DNA from: Prochlorococcaceae cyanobacterium jk18x22bins.40
GTDB taxonomy: Bacteria > Cyanobacteriota > Cyanobacteriia > PCC-6307 > Cyanobiaceae
Direction: 5' to 3'
DNA length: 64,000 nucleotides
Assembly: GCA_022826155.1 (NCBI GenBank)
Contig: JAJDVL010000044.1
Coordinates: forward strand, 48,548-112,547
Positions 54,356 through 63,509 of the stretch are shown here, one piece after another. Within the stretch, counting starts at the first letter, position 1. Each line of letters starts with the position of its first letter. Below the pieces are notes generated by a model. It made no database searches. It saw only the letters and a program-made list of their open reading frames with translations, and was not told the DNA's origin. Made by a program: the position numbers and the translations under genes.

Positions 54356-56146
54356 TTAAAGGCCGAATTGCCAAACCGTCAGCAGGGGCACCAGCACCGT
54401 GGCCAGGATCGTCAGGGGCGCGCCGTAGCGCACCATGTCCTGGATGCGGTAACCCCCCGGGCCAAACACCATCAAGTTGGTCTGATACCCGAAGGGGGTG
54501 ATAAAGCTCCAGCTTGCTGCAAAGACGATGCACACCACACAGGCCATGGGGTCAATCTGCAGATCCAGGCCAATGCGGGCCGCCACCGGCAGCCAGAGCA
54601 CCACCGCGGCAGCATTGCTCATCACTTCCGTGGTCAGGGTGGTGACCAGATAAATGGTGACCAGCACCCCGTAGGCTGGCCAGTCTCCGGTCAGGCTCAC
54701 CAGTCGGGTGGCCATCTCCCCTGCCAGGCCGGTTTTCACCAGCGCTGTGCTGAAGCCGTACAGGGACCCCACCAGCAGGATCAACTCCCAACGCACCGCC
54801 TGCTGGAGATCGCCAGGGCGAAGGCTGCCCACCATCACCATGGCCACCACCCCCAAACAGGCCGCAGCCACCAGGGGCATGATCCCCAGACCACTCACCA
54901 CCAGGACGGCCAGGCCAATGAGGATGGTGGGGTATTTTTTGGCGGTGGCGGGCAATTCGTGCTCAATTTTGTCCATCACCACCAGATCACTGCTGGCCTG
55001 GAGACCCCGCAGACTGTCCAGAGGCGCCTGGAGCAACAGCACGTCCCCAGCCCGCAACACCACCTGCCCCAGCCGTTCTCGCACCAACTCCTGGCCACGG
55101 CGCAGGGCAATGACCGTGGCGTTGAAGCGCTGCCGGAACCGCAACTCCCGCAGAGAGGCGCCGGCCAGGAAGGAGCCGGCGGGCAGCAGCACTTCCACCA
55201 TCCGCTGGGTGGCCGTTTCCTCGGCGCCTTGCTCCCCGGATGCCGGGACCGCCAGACTCACGGTGTGCTCCTGCTGCAACCGCAGCAGATCCGCCCGGCT
55301 GCACCGCAGCAGCAGACGGTCCCCACCGCTGAGCACCCGATCGGCAAAGGGGGGCGAGAACCGCTCACCCCCCCGTTGCAACTCCAGAACATCCACGTCA
55401 AAGCGGCGCTGTAGACGGCTGTTGTGCAGAGTCTGGCCCACCAGGATGGAGTTGGCAGGCACCTCCACCTCCGTCAGGTAGCCGTCACGGCTGAGGCTGG
55501 CCAAAAGTTCCAGCCCGTCACGATTCCGCTCCGGCAACAGATGGGGCGCCACCCAGATCAAGTAGGCGCCGCCGAGCACGTACAGCGGCAGGGCGATGGG
55601 CGTCAGCGTCAAGAGTTGGAGGCCCCCGTTGAATCCCATTTCTTCGCCAACACTGCGGCTCAGGTCGTTGGCCAGGAGGTTGGTAGAGGTGCCAATCAAG
55701 GTGAGGGTGCCCCCCAGGATGGTGGCGGTGGAGAGGGGCAGCAACAGGCGCGACGGCGGCAGACCCCGGCGCTGACACCAGGCCTCCACCACCGGGATCA
55801 GGGTGGCGACGATGGGGGTGTTGGCGAGGATGCCCGCCAGGGGTCCAATGGCCACCACAAACAACTGGATCAACTGCCGGGGATGCTTCATGCGGTTGCC
55901 CCCCATCAACTCCCGCAAGCGATCCAGGGCGCCGCTGCGGAACAACCCTGCCGAGAGGGCAAACATGGCCAGCAAGGTGATCACTGCAGGGCTGGCAAAG
56001 CCGGCCAGGGCCTCGGTAGGGGAGAGCACCCCGGTGGCCATGAGCAGCCCCATGGCCAGAAGGCCCACCACTTCAGGCGGTAACGCCCCTGTGATCAACA
56101 GGGCAATGGCCAGCACCAGGATCAGCAGGGTGACGAGGGCGTCCAT
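54356..56146 (-). CDS. SLC13 family permease with two TrkA-C domains
   Basis: This 596-residue transporter has five N-terminal helices including GPLAGILANTPIVATLIP and STATILGGTLTLIGTSTNLLAND (the first SNT hairpin). Two soluble TrkA-C domains (about 210-380) follow, then five C-terminal helices with a second SNT-like motif (FGYQTNLMVFGPGGY). This is the architecture of cyanobacterial SLC13/SbpT-like anion transporters, often sulfate or another divalent anion with Na+. cysH nearby makes sulfate attractive, but the link is only proximity. Confidence 0.88.
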   Translation of the reverse strand: MDALVTLLILVLAIALLITGALPPEVVGLLAMGLLMATGVLSPTEALAGFASPAVITLLAMFALSAGLFRSGALDRLRELMGGNRMKHPRQLIQLFVVAIGPLAGILANTPIVATLIPVVEAWCQRRGLPPSRLLLPLSTATILGGTLTLIGTSTNLLANDLSRSVGEEMGFNGGLQLLTLTPIALPLYVLGGAYLIWVAPHLLPERNRDGLELLASLSRDGYLTEVEVPANSILVGQTLHNSRLQRRFDVDVLELQRGGERFSPPFADRVLSGGDRLLLRCSRADLLRLQQEHTVSLAVPASGEQGAEETATQRMVEVLLPAGSFLAGASLRELRFRQRFNATVIALRRGQELVRERLGQVVLRAGDVLLLQAPLDSLRGLQASSDLVVMDKIEHELPATAKKYPTILIGLAVLVVSGLGIMPLVAAACLGVVAMVMVGSLRPGDLQQAVRWELILLVGSLYGFSTALVKTGLAGEMATRLVSLTGDWPAYGVLVTIYLVTTLTTEVMSNAAAVVLWLPVAARIGLDLQIDPMACVVCIVFAASWSFITPFGYQTNLMVFGPGGYRIQDMVRYGAPLTILATVLVPLLTVWQFGL

Positions 56147-56168
56147 GGGAGACTCGGCAGCCCTTCAT

Positions 56169-56861
56169 TCAAGCCTCCATCATGCCCGGCGCTGTGGTGG
56201 GTGGGTCAGGTTGTGTCCGCTGCACCAGGACGCAACGGATTCCAGCCGCCCGGGCTCCTTGCAGATCCGCCGTGGTATCGCCCAGGTGCCACACCTCATG
56301 GGGCGCCAGCCCCAGCCGCTCCAGGGCAAGCTGAAACAAGCGAGGATCGGGCTTGGCCACCCCGCAACGGCTTGAGATGAGCACAGTCGTGAACCAGTGG
56401 CGCAGCCACAGGGTCTCCAACAGGGAATCCAGGCGGCTGTCAAAGTTGCTCACTACAGCCAGTTTGAGTCCGGCGCCGTGCCAACACCGGAGGCAGCGGG
56501 GCACGTCTTCCGGCACCACCCAGGCCTCGGGACTGGCGTAGTGGTAGAAGAGTTGACGGGTCAGCGTCCGCAGCACCGCTTTGTCCAACGGCTGGCCGGC
56601 CCGTTGAAAGGTGTCACCCACACAGGCTAGCCACCACTCTTTTTCCTGATGATCCAGAGACTTCAGCGACCGATCCGGAAACGCCATGGGCGGCGCTGCT
56701 CCATAGGCCGCATGAAAGGCGGGACCGATGTGCTCGGGGGACACCGTGATGCCCACGGCCGCTGCCGCCTGGGCATAGGTGAGGGCCACGGGGGCAGCAG
56801 GTTCCAAGAGGGTGCCCATGGCGTCGATGAGTAGGCCACGGGGACGAGGCAGTGTGGTCAT
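56169..56861 (-). CDS. HAD family hydrolase
   Basis: This 230-residue haloacid-dehalogenase-like phosphatase has the nucleophile motif LLIDAMGTLLEP (motif I), LAVVSNFDSRL (motif II), CGVAKPDPRLFQLAL (motif III) and VWHLGDTTADLQGARAAGI (motif IV). It looks like the HAD-IA subgroup with a helical cap and resembles plant HDHD3-like proteins. The substrate is unknown. Its start overlaps the NDH-2 stop by 4 nt, so the two are cotranscribed. Confidence 0.88.
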   Translation of the reverse strand: MTTLPRPRGLLIDAMGTLLEPAAPVALTYAQAAAAVGITVSPEHIGPAFHAAYGAAPPMAFPDRSLKSLDHQEKEWWLACVGDTFQRAGQPLDKAVLRTLTRQLFYHYASPEAWVVPEDVPRCLRCWHGAGLKLAVVSNFDSRLDSLLETLWLRHWFTTVLISSRCGVAKPDPRLFQLALERLGLAPHEVWHLGDTTADLQGARAAGIRCVLVQRTQPDPPTTAPGMMEA

Positions 56862-58027
56862 GGCCTCAAGTGTTCCCCCAGCCAGCCCACAGCCGCCGCC
56901 AGGCGGTGCCCCGCCCCGGGCATCCGCACCAGATAGACGGCTTCCCGCAACTTGGCCGCGGTTGGTCCCGCCATGGTGAGCCCTTTGGCCGTGATGGTGG
57001 CCTGGCCACGACCAAGACTCAGCATTTCCCCCAGGTCGTTCCAGCGGAAGTCCTGGAGGGGCTCCCCATCAAGCGAGGCCAGAACGTTATGGGCCAGCAC
57101 CGGCGCCTGCTGAATGGCCACCTGGGCCGTGGCTGGCAGGGGCTGTTGGTTCCTGTTGTCTGGCACTGCCGCCACGTCACCGGCGGCAAAGACGGCCTCC
57201 TCCCCCGCCAACCTCAGGTCTGCCTGGCAGATGAGCCGCCCCTGGGAATCTGTCGGCGCCGACGGCAGCAGCGGCGGCGGCGCCACGGCCAGGCCTGCTG
57301 TCCAAATCACGCCAGCACAGGGCAGGGTTTCCGTCTGTCCCTGAACGAGAAGGGTGAGGTGATCCGCCGCCACCCCCTGCACGCGACTACGGCAGCGCAA
57401 CGACACATCCCGTTGTTGCAACGCCGCCAGAGCCTGCTGGCGATTGAACTCACGGCTTCCCGCCAGGATCTTGTCCCCCTGCTCAATGAGTTCAATGAAG
57501 GCCTTTCCCGCCAGCAGATCAGCCAACTTGCAGGCCAGCTCCACACCACTGGCGCCTGCCCCCACCACGGCCAGCCGTTGCAGGGGTTGGGGCCGGGTTT
57601 GCAGCCGATGCACCAAGTGTCGCAGGCACCGCAGATCAGCCATGGTGCGGAAGCCGATGGCATGGTCCGTAACGCCCGGAACACCAAACGACTGCAGAAC
57701 CCCGCCACAGGCCAGCACAAGGCGATCAAAGCTCAGATTGCGACCACTGCTGGTGGTGAGGCAGCGGGTCTGGCGGTTGATGCTGGTGACCCGGTCCTGC
57801 AGCCAGGCGACGCCGCGACCTGCCAACAGGTGGTCCAATTTTGGCGCCACCTGCCAGGTCTGCAGTTCACCGCTGAGCAACTCGTAGAGCAGGGGGGTAA
57901 AGAGGAAATGCTCCTGGGGCTCCACCAGCACAACCGACACACTGCTGCGCTTGTGGGCAAGAGCCAAGGCTGTGGTGAGGCCCGCAAAGCCACCCCCCAC
58001 CACCACCACGTGAAACTGGCCGACCAT
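56858..58027 (-). CDS. Type II NAD(P)H dehydrogenase (NDH-2)
   Basis: This 389-residue flavoprotein has two nucleotide-binding folds: VVVVGGGFAGLTTALALA for FAD and RLAVVGAGASGVELACKLA for NAD(P)H. TPLLYELLSGEL near residue 45 and an FAD C-terminal motif EEAVFAAGDVAAVP are as in Ndb-type NDH-2. It passes electrons from NAD(P)H to plastoquinone without pumping protons, and in cyanobacteria such enzymes are often redox sensors. No C-terminal membrane helix is obvious. It overlaps the HAD gene by 4 nt and is divergent from cysH. Confidence 0.9.
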   Translation of the reverse strand: MVGQFHVVVVGGGFAGLTTALALAHKRSSVSVVLVEPQEHFLFTPLLYELLSGELQTWQVAPKLDHLLAGRGVAWLQDRVTSINRQTRCLTTSSGRNLSFDRLVLACGGVLQSFGVPGVTDHAIGFRTMADLRCLRHLVHRLQTRPQPLQRLAVVGAGASGVELACKLADLLAGKAFIELIEQGDKILAGSREFNRQQALAALQQRDVSLRCRSRVQGVAADHLTLLVQGQTETLPCAGVIWTAGLAVAPPPLLPSAPTDSQGRLICQADLRLAGEEAVFAAGDVAAVPDNRNQQPLPATAQVAIQQAPVLAHNVLASLDGEPLQDFRWNDLGEMLSLGRGQATITAKGLTMAGPTAAKLREAVYLVRMPGAGHRLAAAVGWLGEHLRP

Positions 58028-58086
58028 GGGACCATTGCATTGCGTGTGAGGCTAGCGATCCACAATCATGGGGTGATAGTTGAAAA

Positions 58087-58917
58087 ATGGAACACAACGC
58101 CACCGTCATGATGATCAACCCAGCCGGTCCACCGCGCTTCGCCGATCTCAATCAGGACGTGGCAGGGCCTGCCACGGGGAAGGGATTGGACAACCAGGAC
58201 TTGGCAACGATGCGCAGCAGCCTGTCCGCTCTCCCCCCTGCCGGCCAGTTGGCCTGGTGTGCGGCGGAGTTTGGGCGCAGTTTTGTGCTCACCACCAGTT
58301 TTGGCATCCAGTCTGCCGTGCTGCTCCACATGGCCCACCGTGCGGTGCCGGCCATTCCCGTGGTGTGGGTGGATACGGGCTACCTTCCCCGTGAAACCTA
58401 TCGCTATGCCAGGGAGCTGGAAGAGCGCCTGGGCTTCGAGCTACACGTGGCTCAGCCCGTGCTCAGCGCCGCACGGATGGAGGCGCTGTACGGCCCCCTT
58501 TGGGAGTCGGACCAGCCCGAGGACATGGGGCGCTACCTGCAGATGCGCAAGGTGGAGCCCCTGGAAACAGCCCTGGACCAACTCGACGTGCGCTGCTGGG
58601 CCAGCGGGGTGCGCCGCAACCAGACCGCCCACCGCCGTTCCATGACCGTGTTGGACCGGTTGCGGGGCCGTTGGACCCTTCATCCCTTGTTGGACTGGAC
58701 CAGTAAGGATGTCTACTACTACCTGGAGGAGCACGGGCTGCCGCAGCATCCCCTGTTCAAAGAGGGCTACAGTACGGTCGGGGACTGGCATTCCAGCGCC
58801 CCTGACGGCCAGGTGTCCGGTCGGTCCACCCGTTTCCGTGGGCAACGCCCCCATGGGGAATGTGGTCTTCATTTGGACGAGACTGCCTCTGCCGTCACAA
58901 CGCGGCCACCGGCCTGA
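58087..58917 (+). CDS. cysH: Phosphoadenylyl-sulfate (PAPS) reductase
   Basis: This 276-residue PAPS-sulfotransferase-family protein has [17 protein letters not shown] (SGGKD-like nucleotide loop), [15 protein letters not shown], the Arg-rich [12 protein letters not shown] and the C-terminal active-site HGECGLH. There is a single catalytic Cys and no CC...CxxC pairs, so it lacks the 4Fe-4S cluster of APS reductases and should use thioredoxin and PAPS. It feeds sulfite to cysteine synthesis. It overlaps coaX by 1 nt (TGATG). Confidence 0.92.
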   Translation: MEHNATVMMINPAGPPRFADLNQDVAGPATGKGLDNQDLATMRSSLSALPPAGQLAWCAAEFGRSFVLTTSFGIQSAVLLHMAHRAVPAIPVVWVDTGYLPRETYRYARELEERLGFELHVAQPVLSAARMEALYGPLWESDQPEDMGRYLQMRKVEPLETALDQLDVRCWASGVRRNQTAHRRSMTVLDRLRGRWTLHPLLDWTSKDVYYYLEEHGLPQHPLFKEGYSTVGDWHSSAPDGQVSGRSTRFRGQRPHGECGLHLDETASAVTTRPPA

Positions 58918-59693
58918 TGACCGTTACAGTGCTGCTGGTGGGCAATAGCCGTTTGCATTGGGGCTTGGGAACACCGCAGAACTCCGACCCCGGGCCGTTG
59001 CTCCGGCACTGGGACGGGCATTGGCCCCCCTGGCGGGTGCAGCCTGCCACGATGCGCTGGGCCGTGGTGGGATTGATCCCCCCATCTTTGGAGGCCCGCC
59101 CGGGTCCGTGGCCCCCACCGGTTGAGACCTGTCAGGTGCCCCTGGTCAACTGTCCCGCCCATGTGGGTGTGGACCGGGCCCTGGGGGCCTGGCAGGCGTT
59201 CGGCTGCAGCGCTGGTGGCGGGGTGCTGGTGGTGGATGCCGGCACCGCCTTGACCATGACAGCCGTGACCGCCAACGGCAGCTTTGCCGGAGGGCGTATC
59301 CTGCCGGGTGTGGCGTTGCAGCTTGAGAGCCTGCATCGGGGCACCGCCTCCCTCCCTTGCGTGGTCTCCCCATGGGCCAAGGCATGGCCAGCCTTGCCCC
59401 GGAATCCAGCCGGGTCAGCCTTGGCCACCGATACCGTCAACGCCATGGTGGATGGGGTGATCCACGGTCTGAGCGCCGCCGTGGTGAACACCATGACGGC
59501 GCTGGCGACCGCAGCGGTCGTTGGGGAGTGCTGGCTCACCGGTGGTGACGCTCCCCTTTTGCGGGATTCCATCCGCACGCAACAGGCTGCCGGGCAACGG
59601 GCCGCCAGAGAATTGGCCCTCCGTTACGACCCCCATCTGGTGTTGAAGGGTTTGCTGCGGGTGCGGACCGGGGCCGGTGACGACAGGGCTTGA
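58917..59693 (+). CDS. coaX: Type III pantothenate kinase
   Basis: This 258-residue protein has the CoaX layout: an N-terminal phosphate-binding start (TVLLVGNSRLHWGLG), VGVDRALGAWQAFG, VLVVDAGTALTMTAV with the catalytic Asp, GRILPGVALQLESLH, and a late CWLTGGDAPLL. It phosphorylates pantothenate at the head of CoA synthesis. Marine picocyanobacterial CoaX proteins are divergent, and so is this one. The ATG overlaps the cysH stop, and the two genes form an operon, an order I expect in Synechococcus. Confidence 0.88.
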   Translation: MTVTVLLVGNSRLHWGLGTPQNSDPGPLLRHWDGHWPPWRVQPATMRWAVVGLIPPSLEARPGPWPPPVETCQVPLVNCPAHVGVDRALGAWQAFGCSAGGGVLVVDAGTALTMTAVTANGSFAGGRILPGVALQLESLHRGTASLPCVVSPWAKAWPALPRNPAGSALATDTVNAMVDGVIHGLSAAVVNTMTALATAAVVGECWLTGGDAPLLRDSIRTQQAAGQRAARELALRYDPHLVLKGLLRVRTGAGDDRA

Positions 59694-59702
59694 CGCCTGA
59701 CT

Positions 59703-60170
59703 TCAAGCGAGGCCCAGGTCGACGAGGATCTGGCTGGCCATGGCGTCCGCCTTCACCTTGGTGTACACCTTTTCCACCCGGCCTTCCGGGTCCACCACAA
59801 ACGTGTGGCGGGACATGCCGACGTATTCACGGCCCATGAATTTCTTGGGGCCGTAGCTTCCGTAAGCCTGGGCCACGGGGCATGGTTCCGCGTCCGTGAG
59901 CAAGGTGAAGGGCAGTTGGTACTTGTCGATGAACCTGGTGTGACTGCTGGCGGGATCTTTGCTGATGCCCAGCACCTTGATGTTGTGCTTCTCAAAAACG
60001 GACCATGCATCCCGGAAGCTGGAGGCCTCCTTGGTGCAGCCTGGGGTGTCGTCCTTGGGGTAGAAATAGACCACCACCCGTTGTCCGGCAAAGTCGGTCA
60101 ACGAGACCGATTGGCCAGAGGCGTCTGGCAGGGTGAATGCAGGGGCCATCTCGCCAACTTGGGGAGTCAT
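59703..60170 (-). CDS. bcp: Thioredoxin-dependent peroxiredoxin, BCP/PrxQ type
   Basis: This 155-residue peroxiredoxin begins MTPQVGEMAPAFTLPDASGQ. The peroxidatic Cys lies in YPKDDTPGCTKEASSFRDA. The usual resolving Cys five residues on in some PrxQ proteins is absent, so it may be 1-Cys-like. The end has SRHTFVVDPEGRVEKVY. It reduces peroxides using thioredoxin. The start was set at MTPQVGE; longer starts run into the divergent PPTase gene. Confidence 0.92.
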   Translation of the reverse strand: MTPQVGEMAPAFTLPDASGQSVSLTDFAGQRVVVYFYPKDDTPGCTKEASSFRDAWSVFEKHNIKVLGISKDPASSHTRFIDKYQLPFTLLTDAEPCPVAQAYGSYGPKKFMGREYVGMSRHTFVVDPEGRVEKVYTKVKADAMASQILVDLGLA

Positions 60171-60232
60171 CACAATGGGAGCAACACGGCGCCAGCCTAG
60201 GCAATGCCGGCCCCACAGCACGGGGCGCCTCC

Positions 60233-60871
60233 TTGATCCTGTGGCTGAGCCCCCTGGATGAGCGGCATCACTGTCCGGAGTGGCTCCAGCCGTTTGAGCG
60301 GGATACCTTGGAGACCTTGTCACCGCAACGGTCCCAGGAGGCGTTAAGGAGCCGGGTGCTGCTGCGGCGATTGGCAGCCCGGGTTCTGGGCTATGCACCC
60401 CAGACGGTGCCCCTGCGGGCTGATCCTGGTCAGCCTCCCCGGCTCCAGCCCAGTGAGGGCTGGCATCTGAGCCTGAGCCACAGCCGTGGGGCTGCCCTGG
60501 TGGCCATGGCCCGCCAGCCGCTGGGGGTGGACCTGGAAGCCAACAGCCGCTCCATTACCCCCGCCCTGGCTCGACGTTTTTTCTCCTCCCAAGAGGCGAA
60601 TGCACTGGATGCGCTGGAGTTGAAGCGGGGATCCCAGTGGGCGCAACGCCAACGGCTCCACTGCTGGCTGGCCAAGGAAAGCCTCTGCAAGCTCCTGAAT
60701 CAACCCTTGCTCCCCATCCTCAAGGCCTGGCGCTACGATCCTGGTCACCAAGTCCTGATCCATGGACGAGGCCAAGTGATCCCTTGCCGGGTCGGCTCCA
60801 GTGGACCATGGTCCTGGGGATGTTGCGCCATGGCGCCTGCCCGGATCAGCCTTTGGAGTGGCCACCGCTGA
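60233..60871 (+). CDS. 4'-phosphopantetheinyl transferase
   Basis: This roughly 212-residue Sfp-type transferase has RSRVLLRRLAARVLG, WHLSLSHSRGAALVAMA, PLGVDLEANSR (the VDxE Mg site) and a WLAKESLCKLL motif (WxxKES). It loads the phosphopantetheine arm on acyl carrier proteins. The start is uncertain: TTG giving LILWLSPLDERH matches homologues best, while ATG at 60137 would overlap the divergent bcp. The C-terminal 50 residues are less conserved, rich in Trp, Gly and Ser. Confidence 0.85.
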   Translation: MILWLSPLDERHHCPEWLQPFERDTLETLSPQRSQEALRSRVLLRRLAARVLGYAPQTVPLRADPGQPPRLQPSEGWHLSLSHSRGAALVAMARQPLGVDLEANSRSITPALARRFFSSQEANALDALELKRGSQWAQRQRLHCWLAKESLCKLLNQPLLPILKAWRYDPGHQVLIHGRGQVIPCRVGSSGPWSWGCCAMAPARISLWSGHR

Positions 60872-60906
60872 GCGACAGGCCAAAGTCTTTTAATCCTATT
60901 GCGACT

Positions 60907-60946
60907 GCAACAAGAAAATCTTGTTGCCAGCAAGCTTTGCTGGCAA
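60907..60946 (+). promoter_or_regulatory. Two overlapping hairpins upstream of the TonB-dependent receptor
   Basis: GCAACAAG-AAAAT-CTTGTTGC (60907-60927) and TTGCCAGCAA-GCT-TTGCTGGCAA (60924-60946) are perfect inverted repeats sharing four bases. They lie 55-95 nt upstream of the receptor ATG and past the PPTase stop. A similar layout could be a terminator/antiterminator, a stabilised 5' leader, or tandem operators. No T-run follows the second stem. Confidence 0.55.
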
Positions 60947-61002
60947 GCTGACAACGAGCTGTGTTCAAGCTGCTCATTTGTCCTCAATGCTTCCCAAGTG
61001 TG

Positions 61003-63393
61003 ATGCCTTTCCTCTCAAGTGATGGCAACCCAAGTCTGACGCTCACGTATTTAACACGGGGCGTGGCTGCGTCGGTCCTGGGCTTCGCCTGTGCCGCAGC
61101 GCCCCTTGCCGGCGTGGCGCAGGAGTCCCCGGAGGACACCGACCCATCCCTTGATCTGGGGACAATTACGGTCACCGGCCAGAAGTCCGAGCGTTCTCTG
61201 GCCGAGACGGACGGGAGCGTCACCGTGGTCTTCCCGGGCGAGGCCGAAGGCGCCGCCGGGGCAACCTATGACGTGTTTGGCGTGGCAGAACGCCTGGCCA
61301 ACGTCATGCCGTTTGGAGGGGGCAGTGGCGTGGCCATCCGCGGCATTGGTCAGACCGGCTTTTCTTCCGGCCCCACCTTCGGTCAAACCAATTACCTGGT
61401 CACCCGTAGCCCCAGTGACCTGGTGGCCACCTACGTGGACGGCATTCCGGTCTCCGCCTATGCCGGACCCCTGGGCGGCTTTTGGGACGTGGATCAGGTC
61501 GAAGTGCTGCGCGGGGCCCAAAGCACGGTTCTGGGGCGTGGTTCCCTGGGGGGGGCGGTGATTGTCGAAAGTGCGGATCCCACGTTCACGCCTGAGGCGG
61601 CGGGACAACTGAGCGTAGGGACAACCAACGGCGGCCTGGGGACCTCCTTTGCCGTCAGCGGCCCCATTGTGGAGGATCGCTTTGCCTATCGGGTTGTTTT
61701 CGATCGGCAGCGGGGACCCAACTTCATTGAAAACATCACCCTGGACGAGGATGGAGACCTGAGGAAGCTTCTCAACCGCAGGGTGAAGCTGCTTTATGCG
61801 GGGGAAAGCGGAGCGGAGGTGGAGTTGAGCACGTTCTTCAGCGAGGCGACCGTGGGCACTCTTTACGTAGATTACAACTCCTGGCTTAACGACCGCCGTG
61901 TGACGCGAGCGGACGTGAATACAGAGCTGAACAATCACATTACCGGTACCTCGCTACGGGGAAGCTGGTCGTTGAATGATAGGGTCTCGTTGGAATCAGC
62001 CACTGTGTGGGTGACGGAAAACGCCCATCAGGACCTTGATGCGGATCAGACCGAAGCATCCCACGTGTTGACTGGCGTTGGTCCTCGTAAGAACAATGCG
62101 TACTTCAAGGACGACATCCGCACCGTGAGCCAGGAATTACGACTTCGCTACACAGGGGAACAGTTTAGCGGATTTATTGGAGCCTACTATGAAGACTTTG
62201 AAGGCATTGCAAAAACGTCATCTCCTGTTTTTGGAGGGAAAACGATCCAACAGAATATCTCAACCGCGGCACTTTTTGGCGAAGGAAAGTGGTCCATCTC
62301 TGAGAAGATGGATCTGACCTTGGGCCTGCGCGCAGAAACGGAAAAGAACAGAACAGACATTGATGCTACAATCAATGACTTACAAACAACTTTAGGGACG
62401 CAAGCAGCGATACTCGGATGTGTGAACATCCAGACACGTACACCCATACCAGGTTGTACGCCCCAACCAACGCGAGCGCTAAGAGAAAGCCTCGTCAGAT
62501 CCGTGAACGAGAAACCTGATCAAAACTTTTCCATCCTATTACCCAAGCTGGGTCTGTCCTACGCGGCCACTCCAGAGACCCGTTTCTATGGCACTGTGCA
62601 GCGTGGCTACCGCGCCGGTGGTGCCGGCGCCAGCCTGATTAATGCCCGACTGTTTGAGTTTGACCCGGAAAAAACCTGGAACGTGGATCTGGGTATTCGC
62701 CACAAGAGCGAGGATGGCCGTTTGCGCCTTAGCGCCAACCTCTTCTATGTGGACTGGCAAGATCAGCAACTCCAAGTGCCTACACCAGGGGCTGGAGGTA
62801 TTCCTGATTTCATCTCCGTGAATGCAGGTCGATCGGAAAGCTACGGGTCGGAGTTTGAGGTGGACTATCAAGTCACCCAACGCTTACGCCTGTTTACCAC
62901 AGTGGGGCTCTTGAAAACACAAATAAATAACGTGAACGATATTCCAAACAATGATTTGGATGAAAAAGAGTGGGTTGGCAACAGTTTTACCATGGCACCC
63001 ACAGCCACTGTCAGTGCAGGTCTCCACTATGATTTTGACCATGGATTAGACATGTCTCTGGCGGCCAATTGGCGTGACAAATTCTTCTCTGATATCCAGA
63101 ACAGTGCGCTGGAAGAAGTGGACGGTCGCTTCCTGGTTGACATGGGAATCGGTTACGAATTTACCGACCGTGATCTACGATTTGATTTCAAGGTAACCAA
63201 TCTTCTTGATGCAAAATACATTAATCACTCTTACATTGGACCCATGGAAGCCCTTGCTGGAACGTTTAATCAACTTTCTGGTGGTTCTGCTCCGTTCTTG
63301 GGTGTTCCAAATCCTCCACCTATCAATACAGAAGGCATCGTTGCGCCCGGCCCTGGCCGTGCCGTTCTTATGTCTCTTACAGGTCGGTTCTAG
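61003..63393 (+). CDS. TonB-dependent outer membrane receptor
   Basis: This 796-residue receptor has a signal peptide (about 1-38, cut near PLAGVAQES) and a TonB-box-like LDLGTITVTGQK. A plug domain (about 45-180) carries VAIRGIGQTG, ATYVDGIPVSAY and VEVLRGAQSTVLGRGSLGGAV. A 22-strand barrel follows, ending in aromatic Phe (MSLTGRF). Such receptors import siderophores, cobalamin or sugars. The style resembles proteobacterial receptors, and the last half is visibly less GC-rich than the first. The start could be 42 nt earlier (MFKLLICP). The cargo is not readable; the iron cluster lies about 27 kb away, so iron is only a possibility. Confidence 0.9.
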   Translation: MPFLSSDGNPSLTLTYLTRGVAASVLGFACAAAPLAGVAQESPEDTDPSLDLGTITVTGQKSERSLAETDGSVTVVFPGEAEGAAGATYDVFGVAERLANVMPFGGGSGVAIRGIGQTGFSSGPTFGQTNYLVTRSPSDLVATYVDGIPVSAYAGPLGGFWDVDQVEVLRGAQSTVLGRGSLGGAVIVESADPTFTPEAAGQLSVGTTNGGLGTSFAVSGPIVEDRFAYRVVFDRQRGPNFIENITLDEDGDLRKLLNRRVKLLYAGESGAEVELSTFFSEATVGTLYVDYNSWLNDRRVTRADVNTELNNHITGTSLRGSWSLNDRVSLESATVWVTENAHQDLDADQTEASHVLTGVGPRKNNAYFKDDIRTVSQELRLRYTGEQFSGFIGAYYEDFEGIAKTSSPVFGGKTIQQNISTAALFGEGKWSISEKMDLTLGLRAETEKNRTDIDATINDLQTTLGTQAAILGCVNIQTRTPIPGCTPQPTRALRESLVRSVNEKPDQNFSILLPKLGLSYAATPETRFYGTVQRGYRAGGAGASLINARLFEFDPEKTWNVDLGIRHKSEDGRLRLSANLFYVDWQDQQLQVPTPGAGGIPDFISVNAGRSESYGSEFEVDYQVTQRLRLFTTVGLLKTQINNVNDIPNNDLDEKEWVGNSFTMAPTATVSAGLHYDFDHGLDMSLAANWRDKFFSDIQNSALEEVDGRFLVDMGIGYEFTDRDLRFDFKVTNLLDAKYINHSYIGPMEALAGTFNQLSGGSAPFLGVPNPPPINTEGIVAPGPGRAVLMSLTGRF

Positions 63394-63430
63394 GGCCGTT
63401 CCGTTATTGCCTTCGGGGTGTTCCCGGTAT

Positions 63431-63457
63431 GTGCTCTGGTCCATGGGACCAGGGCAC
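63431..63457 (+). terminator. 12-bp hairpin downstream of the TonB-dependent receptor
   Basis: GTGCTCTGGTCC-ATG-GGACCAGGGCAC forms a near-perfect stem (one G-T pair), 37 nt after the receptor stop and before convergent rdgB. It lacks a T-run, so it may be a Rho-assisted or bidirectional terminator rather than a classic intrinsic one. Confidence 0.4.
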
Positions 63458-63509
63458 GCCTCCTATCAGTCAGCCAGGACAAGGGCAGTCAGTACAGACT
63501 CTTGATCCA

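Noticed and set aside
53849..55414. Plus-strand open frame of 521 codons over chlM and the SLC13 gene
   Set aside because: Rich in Gln, His and Gly and spans two well-supported genes on the other strand.
56852..58111. Plus-strand open frame of 419 codons over the NDH-2 gene
   Set aside because: Antisense of a clear flavoprotein; low-complexity His/Gln/Arg composition.
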